This document shows positions 26,261 to 34,968 of a stretch of 64,000 bases of DNA, piece by piece. This DNA is from Alphaproteobacteria bacterium (GTDB lineage Bacteria; Pseudomonadota; Alphaproteobacteria; Rhizobiales; Xanthobacteraceae): assembly GCA_037200445.1 (NCBI GenBank), contig JBBCGH010000001.1, forward strand, positions 4,895,162 through 4,959,161. Reading direction: 5' to 3'. The position numbers and the translations under genes are program-made. Under the pieces are notes generated by a model that saw nothing but the letters and a program-made list of their open reading frames with translations, made no database searches and had not been told where the DNA came from. How positions within the stretch are numbered: position 1 is the stretch's first letter; every line of letters begins with the position of its first letter.

Positions 26261-26587
26261 TTGCAGGTTCTCGTCCGCGACAACAATGTCGACCAGGCCC
26301 TCAAGGCGCTCAAGAAGAAGATGCAGCGCGAGGGCATTTTCCGCGAGATGAAGCTCCGCGGTCATTACGAAAAACCCTCCGAGAAGAAGGCGCGCGAGCG
26401 CGCCGAGGCGATCCGCCGGGCACGCAAGCTCGCCCGTAAGCGCGCACAGCGCGAAGGCCTGATCCCGGGCAAGCCAAAGCCGGCGTTCGGCGCCGCTGGT
26501 GGTCCGGGCGGTCGCGGTCCCGGTGGTCCGGGTGGCGCACGGCCGGGCGGCTTCGGCGGCGGTGGCTTCAGCCGCGGACCGCGCTGA
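26261..26587 (+). CDS. rpsU: 30S ribosomal protein S21 with Gly-rich tail
   Basis: The start is a TTG at 26261 with AAGGA upstream, giving [20 protein letters not shown], the S21 opening. Residues 1-75 are a standard S21 ([20 protein letters not shown]). The remaining 33 residues are a low-complexity tail of Gly, Pro and Arg ([13 protein letters not shown] and [13 protein letters not shown]). S21 binds the small subunit near the anti-Shine-Dalgarno end of 16S rRNA. A glycine/arginine tail could add RNA contacts. It is followed by a terminator and so stands as its own transcript. Confidence 0.95.
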   Translation: MQVLVRDNNVDQALKALKKKMQREGIFREMKLRGHYEKPSEKKARERAEAIRRARKLARKRAQREGLIPGKPKPAFGAAGGPGGRGPGGPGGARPGGFGGGGFSRGPR

Positions 26588-26614
26588 ACCGACGCAGCCG
26601 GCAAAGAGTTTTCG

Positions 26615-26647
26615 CGGCGCGGGATCGCTCCCGCGCCGTTTGCGTTT
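26615..26647 (+). terminator. intrinsic terminator after rpsU
   Basis: A 10-bp perfect stem, CGGCGCGGGA (26615-26624) with TCCCGCGCCG (26629-26638), has a TCGC loop and is followed by TTTGCGTTT. It ends the rpsU transcript 28 bp after its stop codon. Confidence 0.8.
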
Positions 26648-26656
26648 CGGGCTAAT

Positions 26657-27520
26657 GTGACAGCGATGGTTCCGTTGCGTACCCGGATCACCCATGCCGC
26701 GGCGATGGTCGCGGCCCTTGCGCTTGGCGCATGCGGAACGACCGGCACCATCGGTACCGTGGCGGAAGACGCGGACGCCACGCAGGCGACGCCCGCCAAC
26801 ATCGCCTCGCTCTCCGAGGTGATCCAGCGCAATCCGAACGACGCCCAGGCCTACAACATGCGCGGCAGCGTGCTTGGACGCGCGGCACGCAATCAGGAGG
26901 CGCTCGCCGACTTCGAGAAGGCCATCGCCATCGATGCGAACTATGCACAGGCCTACGCGAACCGCGGGCAGGTGCACCGCCAGATGAAGCAGCTCGATGC
27001 CGCGCTCGCCGACTACAACAAGGCGCTCGCGATCGACCAGAACTATGCGGCGGCCTATCTCGGCCGTGGCCAGGTCTACCGCGCCCAGGGGCGCGCGCTC
27101 GAGGCGCTCAACGACTACAACCGCGCGATCCAGATGGCGCCGACCAACGGACAGGCCTACTACCAGCGCGGCCTGCTCTATCAGGCGCAGGGACAGCACA
27201 AGTTCGCGATCGACGATTTCACCACCGCGATCCCGCTGATCCAGGGCCAGGCCGAGCCCCATGTGGCGCGCGGCTTGAGCCAGCTCGCGCTCGGCGACAG
27301 CAAGGCTGCGGCGAGCGATCTCGACGAGGCGGTGCAGGTCGAGCCGATGAGTCTCACCGCCTGGACCAGCCGCGGGCTTGCCTATGAGCGCCTCGGCGAC
27401 AAGGAGAAGGCCGCGGGCTCCTACGCCAAGGCCCTCAACATCAACCGCGAGCACGATGCCGCCAAGAAGGGCTTCGCCCGCGTCGGTGGCCAGCCCGGCA
27501 AGACCTACCAGACGTTTTGA
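26657..27520 (+). CDS. TPR repeat lipoprotein
   Basis: The product has 284-287 residues; the start is a GTG at 26657 or an ATG at 26666. A signal peptide with lipobox (AALALGAC) anchors it to a membrane. Six or so tetratricopeptide repeats follow (for example AYNMRGSVLGRAARNQEAL and AYANRGQVHRQMKQLDAAL), with repeats spaced 34 residues apart. It probably scaffolds protein contacts in the periplasm, similar in outline to NlpI-type lipoproteins, but no partner can be named. It is convergent with the alpha/beta hydrolase gene, with three bases between the stops. Confidence 0.9.
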   Translation: MTAMVPLRTRITHAAAMVAALALGACGTTGTIGTVAEDADATQATPANIASLSEVIQRNPNDAQAYNMRGSVLGRAARNQEALADFEKAIAIDANYAQAYANRGQVHRQMKQLDAALADYNKALAIDQNYAAAYLGRGQVYRAQGRALEALNDYNRAIQMAPTNGQAYYQRGLLYQAQGQHKFAIDDFTTAIPLIQGQAEPHVARGLSQLALGDSKAAASDLDEAVQVEPMSLTAWTSRGLAYERLGDKEKAAGSYAKALNINREHDAAKKGFARVGGQPGKTYQTF

Positions 27521-27523
27521 CGC

Positions 27524-28324
27524 TTACTCCGGCAGAACCCCGAGAAATTTCAGCGCCTCGTCGGTCGCGCCGTGGCGGTCGAGATCGACGTGCCAGCCAT
27601 TCGCATAGCGCACCATGCGCTTTTCACCGGAAATCGTGGCGAGCAGCCGCTCGGCGTAGCGGATCGGAATGATGGTGTCGGCTTCGCCGTGCAGGATCAG
27701 CACCGGCGCGCTCACGGTGCGCATCCGCAGGTCGGAGCGGAACTGGTCGCGCATCAAGAGGCGCACCGGGAGGAACCAGTAGAGGTCGGCCGCGACATCG
27801 ACCGCCGCACTGTATGGCGAGTCGAGGATCACATGCGTGACCGGCTTCTCGCTCGCGATCGCCACCGCAACTCCGGAGCCGAGCGACTCGCCCCACACCG
27901 CGATGCGTCCCGCATAGCGCGCGGCCGCATAGGCATAGGCGGCGCGTGCATCCTCGATCAGTCCTGCCTCGGTCGGATGGCCGGTCGAGCCGCCATAGCC
28001 GCGATAGGAGAGCGCCAGCAGCCCGACCCCGTGCGCGATGATCTTGTTGAAGCGATCGACGCGCAGATTCAGCGCGCCGCCGTTGCCGTGGAAGTACAGC
28101 ACCACCGGCTTGTCGCCACGCGGGGGCACGTGCCAGGCGATCACCTCCTCGCCATCCGCAGTGTCGAGCACGACTTCCTCGGCCTGCGGCAGGCCTGCAA
28201 CGGCGGGCGGCGTTCGCTGACGATCCGGGAAATACATCATCGCGCGCTGCGCGAAGAACATCAGTGCGCCGAGGGCGAGATACCCGGCCACTGCCACGAT
28301 GAACAGCCATTTAACAAACGACAT
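27524..28324 (-). CDS. membrane-anchored alpha/beta hydrolase
   Basis: The protein has 266 residues from the ATG at 28324. One N-terminal membrane helix (WLFIVAVAGYLALGALMFF) is followed by an alpha/beta hydrolase of the BEM46/YfhR type. VVLYFHGNGGALN forms the oxyanion loop, the nucleophile elbow is WGESLGSGVA, the Asp is in LILHGEADTIIP and the His is near NGWHVDL. The Ser-Asp-His triad is complete. The substrate is unknown; relatives act as esterases or lipases at the inner membrane. Confidence 0.88.
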   Translation of the reverse strand: MSFVKWLFIVAVAGYLALGALMFFAQRAMMYFPDRQRTPPAVAGLPQAEEVVLDTADGEEVIAWHVPPRGDKPVVLYFHGNGGALNLRVDRFNKIIAHGVGLLALSYRGYGGSTGHPTEAGLIEDARAAYAYAAARYAGRIAVWGESLGSGVAVAIASEKPVTHVILDSPYSAAVDVAADLYWFLPVRLLMRDQFRSDLRMRTVSAPVLILHGEADTIIPIRYAERLLATISGEKRMVRYANGWHVDLDRHGATDEALKFLGVLPE

Positions 28325-28386
28325 GGGGGGCCATTGAACGTGCTGCCGAATGGGCGCGACTAACTTTGCAAGTGAACGGAAAAACA

Positions 28387-28569
28387 ATGAACAAGGAAAG
28401 TCCAAAAGCCGATGCTCCGGTGCCCCAAGCGGGCACGGAGCAGGCGCTTTCGGAAGCGCTGGATCAGGCAAGCAAGCAGCCGAAGCCGGAGGAATCGAGC
28501 ACCCCGGAAATCGTCGGCGATCTGATCTCCGACGCGCTCGATGTCGTCGTGGCGATCTTCGACAATTAG
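28387..28569 (+). CDS. small hypothetical protein
   Basis: The product has 60 residues from the ATG at 28387. It is hydrophilic and acidic (MNKESPKADAPVPQAGTEQA) with an amphipathic C-terminus (EIVGDLISDALDVVVAIFDN). There is no signal peptide and no family I know. The ribosome binding site is poor. It is divergent from the alpha/beta hydrolase and overlaps the next, convergent gene by four bases. Confidence 0.45.
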   Translation: MNKESPKADAPVPQAGTEQALSEALDQASKQPKPEESSTPEIVGDLISDALDVVVAIFDN

Positions 28570-28970
28570 AACGACGCGCAGACTTCGCGCGTGACGAGCC
28601 CGACTGATTTCTGCCGGAACTGCGTTTTGTAAGCGTCAGCCACCGCGGCGATCTTGTCGGGCGCCGTATCCGTCGGCGCGATGATGCGCAGCACGCGGCT
28701 CCGCTCGCGCGTGACCGCCTTGGTGGCCGGATCGCGCCACTGGCCCCTCGTTTCATAGACCGTCAGTCCGTCCGGAAACCGCGGCGTCACCTCGCGCGCC
28801 AGGAACGTGCGCCACTTCCAGTTGCCGCCGGCACGGCCGAGCAGAAACTCGATATCGAGCATTGGTTTTTGCGGCGGGGTGCAGGAGAGCTGCGCGAATG
28901 CCGGAGCCACGAGCGCCACGAGCATTGCGCAGCTCCAGGACAGCAAGCGTAGCGGGCGGCACCGGCGCAT
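28566..28970 (-). CDS. secreted DUF3574-like protein
   Basis: The protein has 134 residues, with a signal peptide (LRLLSWSCAMLVALVAPAFAQ) and the core EVTPRFPDGLTVYETRGQWR and KIAAVADAYKTQFRQKSVG. This is the pattern I associate with DUF3574 proteins. Two Cys, one near each end of the mature part (LSCTPP and REVCASF), may form a disulfide. The function is unknown. It is probably periplasmic and follows the ASRT-like gene on the same strand after 27 bp. Confidence 0.7.
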   Translation of the reverse strand: MRRCRPLRLLSWSCAMLVALVAPAFAQLSCTPPQKPMLDIEFLLGRAGGNWKWRTFLAREVTPRFPDGLTVYETRGQWRDPATKAVTRERSRVLRIIAPTDTAPDKIAAVADAYKTQFRQKSVGLVTREVCASF

Positions 28971-28997
28971 CGCCGCATGATGACAAGGTGCGGGCTG

Positions 28998-29378
28998 CTA
29001 GTCGACCGGGTGCGCCATCGTGCTCAAGAGCGCGAGCGCCGGCTGCCGCGTGTCGAGCCGCGTGTGCTGCACCACCACGGGCACGTCCGACGCGATCACA
29101 CTGGAAAAATCCGTACCCTTGGGAACGGGCTCCGGTTCGGTGAAGTCATTGAAGCGCAGATGGCGGGTCCGCTGCGCCTCAACGGTGAAGCGATAGGGGC
29201 CGACCGGCGCGCGATCGGCGAAATAGACCGTGATCTCGACGTGTGCGGGCTCGCTCGCCGCGTTCAGGATGCACACCGTTTCGTGGCTCACGAGCTCGCG
29301 CGTCGTTCCCGTCGAGACCGGTGGAATATAACCCTCGGCAATCGCCCAGACGCGATGTCCAATCGCACCAGCCGGCAT
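28998..29378 (-). CDS. ASRT-like protein (sensory rhodopsin transducer family)
   Basis: The protein has 126 residues from the ATG at 29378, which overlaps the stop of the upstream 6-phosphogluconate dehydrogenase (TGATG). Blocks GHRVWAIAEGYIPP, TTRELVSHETVCILNA, HVEITVYFADRAPVGPYRF, FNDFTEPEPVPKGTDFSSVI and PVVVQHTRLDTRQ cover the whole of Pfam family PF07100, named for the soluble partner of Anabaena sensory rhodopsin. No rhodopsin gene is in the window. Many family members occur without one, and a role in sugar or ligand sensing has been suggested. It is cytosolic. Confidence 0.85.
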   Translation of the reverse strand: MPAGAIGHRVWAIAEGYIPPVSTGTTRELVSHETVCILNAASEPAHVEITVYFADRAPVGPYRFTVEAQRTRHLRFNDFTEPEPVPKGTDFSSVIASDVPVVVQHTRLDTRQPALALLSTMAHPVD

Positions 29379-30352
29379 CACTCACCTCGTCCATTGTGCA
29401 CGAACCCGCCGATGCGCCCGGTATGCCGCTCCCGCGCAACGCCGGCATTCGCGCCGAACGGATGCCCGCCGAAACCATGGCGCATCATCGCGATCGCGCG
29501 CGCCCAATCGCGCTTGTCGTCGCGCGATGCGATCAACTGGATGACCGATTGGGTGATCACCGGGATCGGCACCTCCATGTGAAGCGCGTCGTCGACCAGC
29601 CAGTCGACCTCGCCGGTGTCCTCGACATACGGCGCAACTGCATCGAGACCGCCCTCCTCGCGGTACATCTGCTCCATGAGCTCGACCAGCCAGGAGCGGA
29701 TCACCGAACCGCGTGTCCACAAATGCAGAATGTCGGCTATCGCGAGCTTGTCGCGATAGTGCGTGAGCAGTTCGATGCCTTCGCCGATCGCCTGCAGCAT
29801 GCCGAACTCGATGCCGTTGTGCACGAGCTTGACGAAGTGGCCCGCACCGGGCCCGCCGACATGCAGGTATCCGTCCTCGACGGCGAGCTCGCGCAGCAGC
29901 GGTTCGATCAACGCGACGGGCTCATCGTCCCCGCCGACCATGATGCACGCGCCCTCGCGTGCACCGCTCGGTCCGCCCGAGGTCCCGACGTCGATGAAAG
30001 AGATGCCCTGATCTTTCGCGCGAGCGTGGCGGCGGATCGAGTCGCCCCAGTACGAATTGCCACCGTCGGCGACGATGTCGCCGGCATCGAGAAGCCGAAT
30101 CAGCTGGTCGAGCAATTGATCGACCGGCGGGCCGGCCGGGACATAGAGGACGATCAGGCGGGGCGGCGGGAGCCCGCGCACGAGTTCCTCGAGGTTCGCG
30201 GCCGGCTTGACCCCGGCGCGCCGTATCTCCTCGGAAATCGGATGCGCGTCGAACGCACTGACCGCGAAACCATGATCGACGGCATTCAGCGCGACGCCGC
30301 CTCCCATCTTGCCGAGGCCAACGATGCCAAAGTGATTGATCGAGGAGGACAT
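29378..30352 (-). CDS. gnd: 6-phosphogluconate dehydrogenase (short, decarboxylating)
   Basis: The protein has 324 residues from the ATG at 30352, with GAGGA upstream. The Rossmann start is GIVGLGKMGGGVALNA. VADGGNSYWGDSI, DVGTSGGPSGAREGACIMVGG and the catalytic Lys/Asn in GHFVKLVHNGIEFGMLQAIGEG identify 6-phosphogluconate dehydrogenase. The length is that of the shorter, often NAD-preferring form (YqeC/GndB-like) and not the 470-residue NADP form. It would yield ribulose 5-phosphate, CO2 and reduced cofactor. It is translationally coupled to the ASRT-like gene. Confidence 0.9.
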   Translation of the reverse strand: MSSSINHFGIVGLGKMGGGVALNAVDHGFAVSAFDAHPISEEIRRAGVKPAANLEELVRGLPPPRLIVLYVPAGPPVDQLLDQLIRLLDAGDIVADGGNSYWGDSIRRHARAKDQGISFIDVGTSGGPSGAREGACIMVGGDDEPVALIEPLLRELAVEDGYLHVGGPGAGHFVKLVHNGIEFGMLQAIGEGIELLTHYRDKLAIADILHLWTRGSVIRSWLVELMEQMYREEGGLDAVAPYVEDTGEVDWLVDDALHMEVPIPVITQSVIQLIASRDDKRDWARAIAMMRHGFGGHPFGANAGVARERHTGRIGGFVHNGRGE

Positions 30353-30482
30353 GGGTGAGGCTCTGTCATGAGAACGCCGCCCTTTCGGCAACGCGCAGCG
30401 AAAGGATTGGTTGCAGCTCGCCGCCGCGCTGACCGCCAGCGAGTGGCGAGCTACTCACCCCATGGCCTGAGGCGCGCAATAT

Positions 30483-31610
30483 TCATCGAATACTGGGCAA
30501 TATGACATCGTTGAAAATGTCATCGGGCGCCCGTCCGCGCAGATTGTAGTTGCCGGCCGTGATGACCACCACGATCTCGTGATCGGGAAAAACAACGAGT
30601 CGCTGGCCGCCATTGCCAATCGCGGCGGCGTAGCGCGCGCGTCGCTGTCCCTCCGGACTCTCGAACGGCGCATGGCCGGCATACCAGTGATAACCGTAAT
30701 GGCGCCGGCCGGTGATGCGCGCGGCCGGCTTGAACGAATCCTCGAGCCACGCCGCCGGAACGATCTGGCGTTCGCCGAACTTGCCGCCGTCGAGGATCAT
30801 CTGCCCGATGCGCGCGACATCACGCGGGGGCATGCGCAGGCCGGAGGCGAAAATCGTGTCGCCGTCGCGGAGGAGTCGCCATTCGGTCGACCCAATGCCC
30901 AGCGGGTCGAACAAGACCCGCCGCGCATAGTCGTGAATCGACGTCCCGACGCCCTTCTCGATGATCGTTCCGATCAATGCGGTGGCGCCGCCATTATAAA
31001 TCCAGCGTTCCCCCGCAACCGCGACGATCGGCTGCTCCAGCACATAACGAACGCGGTCGGGCGCTCGGTACATCGCGATCTCGCCGTTGCGCGGGTCGTC
31101 GTAGGAAATGTCTTCGTCCCACTCCGTGCCGAGCGTCATGGTGATCGCGTGACGGATGGTCCAGGACTGGCGCTGCGCCATGTCGGGCAGATCGGTGTAT
31201 TGCGGAAATTGCGCGAGCAGCGATGCGTCGAGAGGAGGCACCTTTCCGCCCTCGAGCGCGATGCCGTACAGCAGGCCGACGATGCTCTTCGTCACTGAAC
31301 GCAGATCGTGCGACCGTTCCGCCGAGAAGGCGACGCGTTCAGTGCGCGGCCTGCCGTACTCGTCCCAGACCTGATCATCGCCCTCGTAATAGCGTTCGAG
31401 CACGATGCTGCCGCGCCGCGTGATAACGATGCCGTGGATGTTGCTGACGCGGCCGGACTGGACGAATTGATCGAGCTTCGCGGCGAAGTCGGGCGCGAAG
31501 CCTGTCTCGCCGGGGGCTGCCTGCTGCCACTCGAAAGAGTCGCCGCGCGCGGACGGGCCCGCGCCGAGAAGCGCGGCAGCACCGACCAAGAGTTTGCGGC
31601 GATCAAGCAT
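30483..31610 (-). CDS. secreted serine hydrolase (class C beta-lactamase fold)
   Basis: The protein has 375 residues from the ATG at 31610 (MLDRRKLLVGAAALLGAG). The RRKLL signal peptide resembles a twin-arginine leader. The catalytic SxxK is in LRSVTKSIVG, the second box is WIYNGGATALIG and the third is AIGNGGQRLVVFP in place of KTG. Relatives are esterases or D-amino-acid hydrolases more often than true beta-lactamases. It probably acts in the periplasm. About 70 bp separate it from pntB upstream on the same strand. Confidence 0.88.
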   Translation of the reverse strand: MLDRRKLLVGAAALLGAGPSARGDSFEWQQAAPGETGFAPDFAAKLDQFVQSGRVSNIHGIVITRRGSIVLERYYEGDDQVWDEYGRPRTERVAFSAERSHDLRSVTKSIVGLLYGIALEGGKVPPLDASLLAQFPQYTDLPDMAQRQSWTIRHAITMTLGTEWDEDISYDDPRNGEIAMYRAPDRVRYVLEQPIVAVAGERWIYNGGATALIGTIIEKGVGTSIHDYARRVLFDPLGIGSTEWRLLRDGDTIFASGLRMPPRDVARIGQMILDGGKFGERQIVPAAWLEDSFKPAARITGRRHYGYHWYAGHAPFESPEGQRRARYAAAIGNGGQRLVVFPDHEIVVVITAGNYNLRGRAPDDIFNDVILPSIR

Positions 31611-31672
31611 GAGACCATCTGCGCGCGACGCGACGGTCCGGCAGGAGTGTGACGCCGGTAAGGCAGCCGCCG

Positions 31673-33067
31673 CTACAGCGCCTTGACGATCCCTTCGGTC
31701 ATCTTCTTGGCGTCGCCGAGCAGCATCATGGTGTTGTCGCGGTAGAACAGCGGGTTGTCGATACCGGCGTAGCCGGAGGCGAGCGAGCGCTTGATGAACA
31801 TCACGGTGCCGGCCTTCCACACCTGCAGCACCGGCATCCCGTAGATCGGCGAGGTCTTGTCTTCTTCGGCCGCCGGGTTGGTCACGTCGTTCGCGCCGAT
31901 CACGAACGCGACGTCGGCCTGCGCGAATTCCGAGTTGATGTCCTCGAGCTCGAACACCTCGTCGTAGGGGACGTTCGCCTCGGCGAGCAGGACGTTCATG
32001 TGACCGGGCATGCGGCCCGCGACCGGATGGATCGCGTATTTCACCTCGACGCCTTCGGCCTTGAGCTTGTCGGCCATTTCGCGCAGCGCGTGCTGCGCCT
32101 GCGCGACCGCCATTCCGTAGCCCGGTACGATGATGACCTTGCTGGCGTTCTTCATGATGAAGGCCGCGTCATCGGCGGAGCCGAGCTTCACCGGCTTCTG
32201 CTCGGCGCCGCCCGCGGGCCCCGCGACCTCGCCGCCGAAGCCGCCGAGGATCACCGAGACGAAGTTGCGGTTCATCCCCTTGCACATGATGTAGGAGAGG
32301 ATCGCACCCGAGGAGCCGACCAGCGCGCCGGTGATGATCAGCGCCGAATTGCCGAGCGTGAAGCCGATGCCGGCCGCGGCCCAGCCCGAGTACGAGTTGA
32401 GCATCGAGATCACGACCGGCATGTCGGCACCGCCGATCGGGATGATGATCAACACGCCGAACAGGAACGCCGCAAGCGTCAACAGCCAGAACGCCGCGTG
32501 GCTCTCGGCCCGCACGAACCAGACGATGATCAGCACGATCGCGACGAACAGCGCGAGGTTGATCGCGTGGCGCAGCGGCAGGAGGATCGGCGCGCCGCTC
32601 ATCCGCGCGGAAAGCTTCAGGAACGCGATGATCGAGCCGGTGAACGTGATGGCGCCGATCGCGACGCCGAGCGACATCTCGACGAGGCTCGCCTTGTGAA
32701 TGTCGCCGGGCATTCCGATGTCGAAAGCCGCAGGCGCGTACAGCGCGCCCGCCGCGACCAGCACCGCCGCCAAGCCGACCAGCGAATGGAATGCCGCGAC
32801 CAATTCAGGCATCGAGGTCATCGGCACACGGCGCGCGATCACCGCGCCCGCGCCACCGCCAATCCCAATGCCGATGATGACGAGCAGCCAGGAGAAGAAA
32901 CTGGCCGGGGGATGCGATGCGAGCGTCACGGCGATGGCGATCGCCATGCCGGTCATGCCGAGGAAGTTGCCCTGCCGGCTGGTCGCGGGGCTCGAAAGCC
33001 CGCGCAGCGCGAGGATGAACAGGACACCTGAGACGAGATAGAGCAGTCCGGCGGTATTCGGGCTCAT
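31673..33067 (-). CDS. pntB: NAD(P) transhydrogenase subunit beta
   Basis: The protein has 464 residues. Eight or nine membrane helices (domain II) lead into the soluble NADP(H)-binding domain III, marked by VIIVPGYGMAVAQAQHALRE, HPVAGRMPGHMNVLLAEA and VIGANDVTNPAAEED. The complex uses the proton gradient to transfer hydride from NADH to NADP+. It is the last of three pnt genes in the order pntAA-pntAB-pntB, with a 10-bp gap to pntAB. Confidence 0.97.
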   Translation of the reverse strand: MSPNTAGLLYLVSGVLFILALRGLSSPATSRQGNFLGMTGMAIAIAVTLASHPPASFFSWLLVIIGIGIGGGAGAVIARRVPMTSMPELVAAFHSLVGLAAVLVAAGALYAPAAFDIGMPGDIHKASLVEMSLGVAIGAITFTGSIIAFLKLSARMSGAPILLPLRHAINLALFVAIVLIIVWFVRAESHAAFWLLTLAAFLFGVLIIIPIGGADMPVVISMLNSYSGWAAAGIGFTLGNSALIITGALVGSSGAILSYIMCKGMNRNFVSVILGGFGGEVAGPAGGAEQKPVKLGSADDAAFIMKNASKVIIVPGYGMAVAQAQHALREMADKLKAEGVEVKYAIHPVAGRMPGHMNVLLAEANVPYDEVFELEDINSEFAQADVAFVIGANDVTNPAAEEDKTSPIYGMPVLQVWKAGTVMFIKRSLASGYAGIDNPLFYRDNTMMLLGDAKKMTEGIVKAL

Positions 33068-33077
33068 CGCCGGTCTC

Positions 33078-33527
33078 TCACTTTTGTTTCTTCTGGTACA
33101 TCGCGAGCATGCGCTGCGTGACCAGGAAGCCGCCGAAGATGTTCACCGAGGCGAGGATCAGCGCCAGGAAGCCCAGCAGCCGCGCCCAGACCGGGCCGAA
33201 GTCATTTTTCAAGAGTTCGACGCTGACTGCGAGCAGCGCGCCGACCACGATCACCGAGGAGATCGCGTTGGTCACCGACATCAGTGGGGTATGCAGCGCC
33301 GGCGTCACCGACCAGACCACGTAGTAGCCGACGAACACCGCCAGGATGAAGATCGAGAAGCGGAACACGAACGGATCGATCGCGGCGCCGGTTGCGGCAT
33401 GCGCCGTCGCGGCGAGCATCGCGGCGGCGGCATCGGCATATTGCTGCGCGGCTTCCGCCGCCTGGCGCGCGACTTCGGCAGCCGCCTGCGCACGGTCGGC
33501 GGCGTCCTGGGGATTGATCGTGGCCAT
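33078..33527 (-). CDS. pntAB: NAD(P) transhydrogenase subunit alpha 2
   Basis: The protein has 149 residues. The Ala/Gln-rich head ([20 protein letters not shown]) precedes the family core [23 protein letters not shown] and three more membrane helices. Splitting the alpha subunit in two is usual in alphaproteobacteria. The head is longer than in many homologues and is predicted to be helical. It lies 21 bp after pntAA and 10 bp before pntB. Confidence 0.95.
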   Translation of the reverse strand: MATINPQDAADRAQAAAEVARQAAEAAQQYADAAAAMLAATAHAATGAAIDPFVFRFSIFILAVFVGYYVVWSVTPALHTPLMSVTNAISSVIVVGALLAVSVELLKNDFGPVWARLLGFLALILASVNIFGGFLVTQRMLAMYQKKQK

Positions 33528-33548
33528 GAGAGTGTCCTTGCCGGAGCG

Positions 33549-34689
33549 TTACGCGGCGGATTTGGGCTGGAAGCTCGGATGCACCACGGCGCCGTCCTTG
33601 GTCAGCGCGGTGGCTTTGACGATTTCATCGTCCCAGTTGACCGCGAGCGCCTTGGTCTTCTTGTCTACCAGTATGTCGAGGAAGTTGTAGAGGTTCTTGG
33701 CGTAGAGGCCGGATGCCGAGGCCGCAAGGCGGCCCGCCACATTGGTGTAGCCGACGATGGTTACGCCGTTCACCTGCGTGACGCCGCCCGCCTTCACGCC
33801 TTCGACATTGCCGCCGCGCTCGACCGCCAGATCGATGATCACCGAGCCGGGCTTCATCGAGGCGACCATGTCGGCGGAGATGAGCCGCGGCGCCGGCCGA
33901 CCCGGGATCAGCGCGGTCGTGATCACCACATCCTGCTTCTTGATGTGCTCGGCGACGAGCGCGGCCTGCTTTGCCTGATACTCTTTCGACATTTCCTTGG
34001 CGTAGCCGCCGGCGGTCTGCGCGTTCTTGAATTCCTCGTCCTCGACCGCAAGGAATTTCGCGCCCAGGCTTTCCACCTGCTCCTTGGTGGCGGGGCGCAC
34101 GTCGGTCGCGGTGACGATCGCGCCAAGGCGGCGCGCGGTCGCGATCGCCTGCAGGCCCGCAACGCCGACGCCCATCACGAATACGCGCGTGGCCGGCACC
34201 GTGCCGGCCGCCGTCATCATCATCGGGAAGGCGCGGCCGAACTCCGCTGCGCCGTCGATCACCGCGCGATAGCCCGCGAGATTCGCCTGCGAGGAGAGCA
34301 CGTCCATCACCTGGGCGCGGGTGATGCGGGGCATCAGCTCCATCGCGAAGCCGACGACGCCGGCCCTGGCCATCGCGGCGAGCGCGGCGTCATTGCCGTA
34401 AGGGTCCATGATCGCCATCACGAGCGCGCCCGGCTTGTAACCGGCGAGCTCCGCCTCCTCAGGGCGGCGCACCTTGAGCACCACATCGGCGTCGAGAACC
34501 GTCTCGGCCGCGCTTTGCGCGATCGTCGCGCCCGCCGCCTCGTAGTCCGCATCGAGCACGCCCGACTTCACGCCGGCGCCCGCCTGCACAACGACATCGG
34601 CGCCCAGCGCCTTCATCTTCTTGACGGTATCGGGGGGTCGCGGCGACCCGCGGCTCAGACTCGGTTTCGGCGGGGATCGCAACCTTCAT
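33549..34689 (-). pseudogene. pntAA: NAD(P) transhydrogenase subunit alpha 1, one frameshift
   Basis: The gene starts at the ATG at 34689 (MKVAIPAETESEPRVAATP). It breaks at a run of six G (34632-34637 on the plus strand) and continues in another frame as DTVKKMKALGADVVVQAG. With five bases in the run, the protein reads through as VAATPDTVKKMK and is about 379 residues long, as expected. Domain I motifs follow: VMGVGVAGLQAIATARRLGA for NAD(H) binding and VVITTALIPGRPAPRLI. The gene is essential to a complex whose other subunits are intact, so a homopolymer error is far more likely than a real loss. Confidence 0.93.
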
Positions 34690-34720
34690 GATGCCTCCAG
34701 GCGCCGATCGGAGCGGAAAA

Positions 34721-34873
34721 TCAGACGAGGAAATAGGCCATTCCAAGCAGCAGGACCACGAGGAACCCGATCATCCACTTGGTCAAGGTGATGAACATCT
34801 CGTAGGTGCCGACGTGCTCGGCATAGTCGTTGCCGTCCGCCGTTGCGTATTCGACCTCGCCGTGGTCGGCCAT
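34721..34873 (-). CDS. aa3-type cytochrome c oxidase subunit IV
   Basis: The product has 50 residues from the ATG at 34873, with AAGGAG ten bases upstream. A polar head (MADHGEVEYATADGNDYAEH) is followed by TYEMFITLTKWM and a single membrane helix (IGFLVVLLLGMAYFLV). This is the small alphaproteobacterial oxidase subunit IV. The rest of the oxidase operon is not in the window. It lies 31 bp before pntAA and probably shares its transcript. Confidence 0.85.
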   Translation of the reverse strand: MADHGEVEYATADGNDYAEHVGTYEMFITLTKWMIGFLVVLLLGMAYFLV

Positions 34874-34968
34874 GTCGCGCTTCTCCTTCAGGGATTCTTG
34901 GGTTCGGGGATTAGCGTAGTTGGCTCCCGAGGGCAACGGCGGCGCAGCAAAGGCCTGGAAAACAAGGC

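Noticed and set aside
30483-31610. Beta-lactam resistance gene
   Set aside because: The SxxK fold is shared by many esterases. The third box lacks the KTG of true class C enzymes and the context is housekeeping.
33084-34691. 535-codon frame antisense to pntAB and pntAA
   Set aside because: A shadow of high-GC coding on the other strand: His/Arg/Asp-rich, no domain, no start signal.
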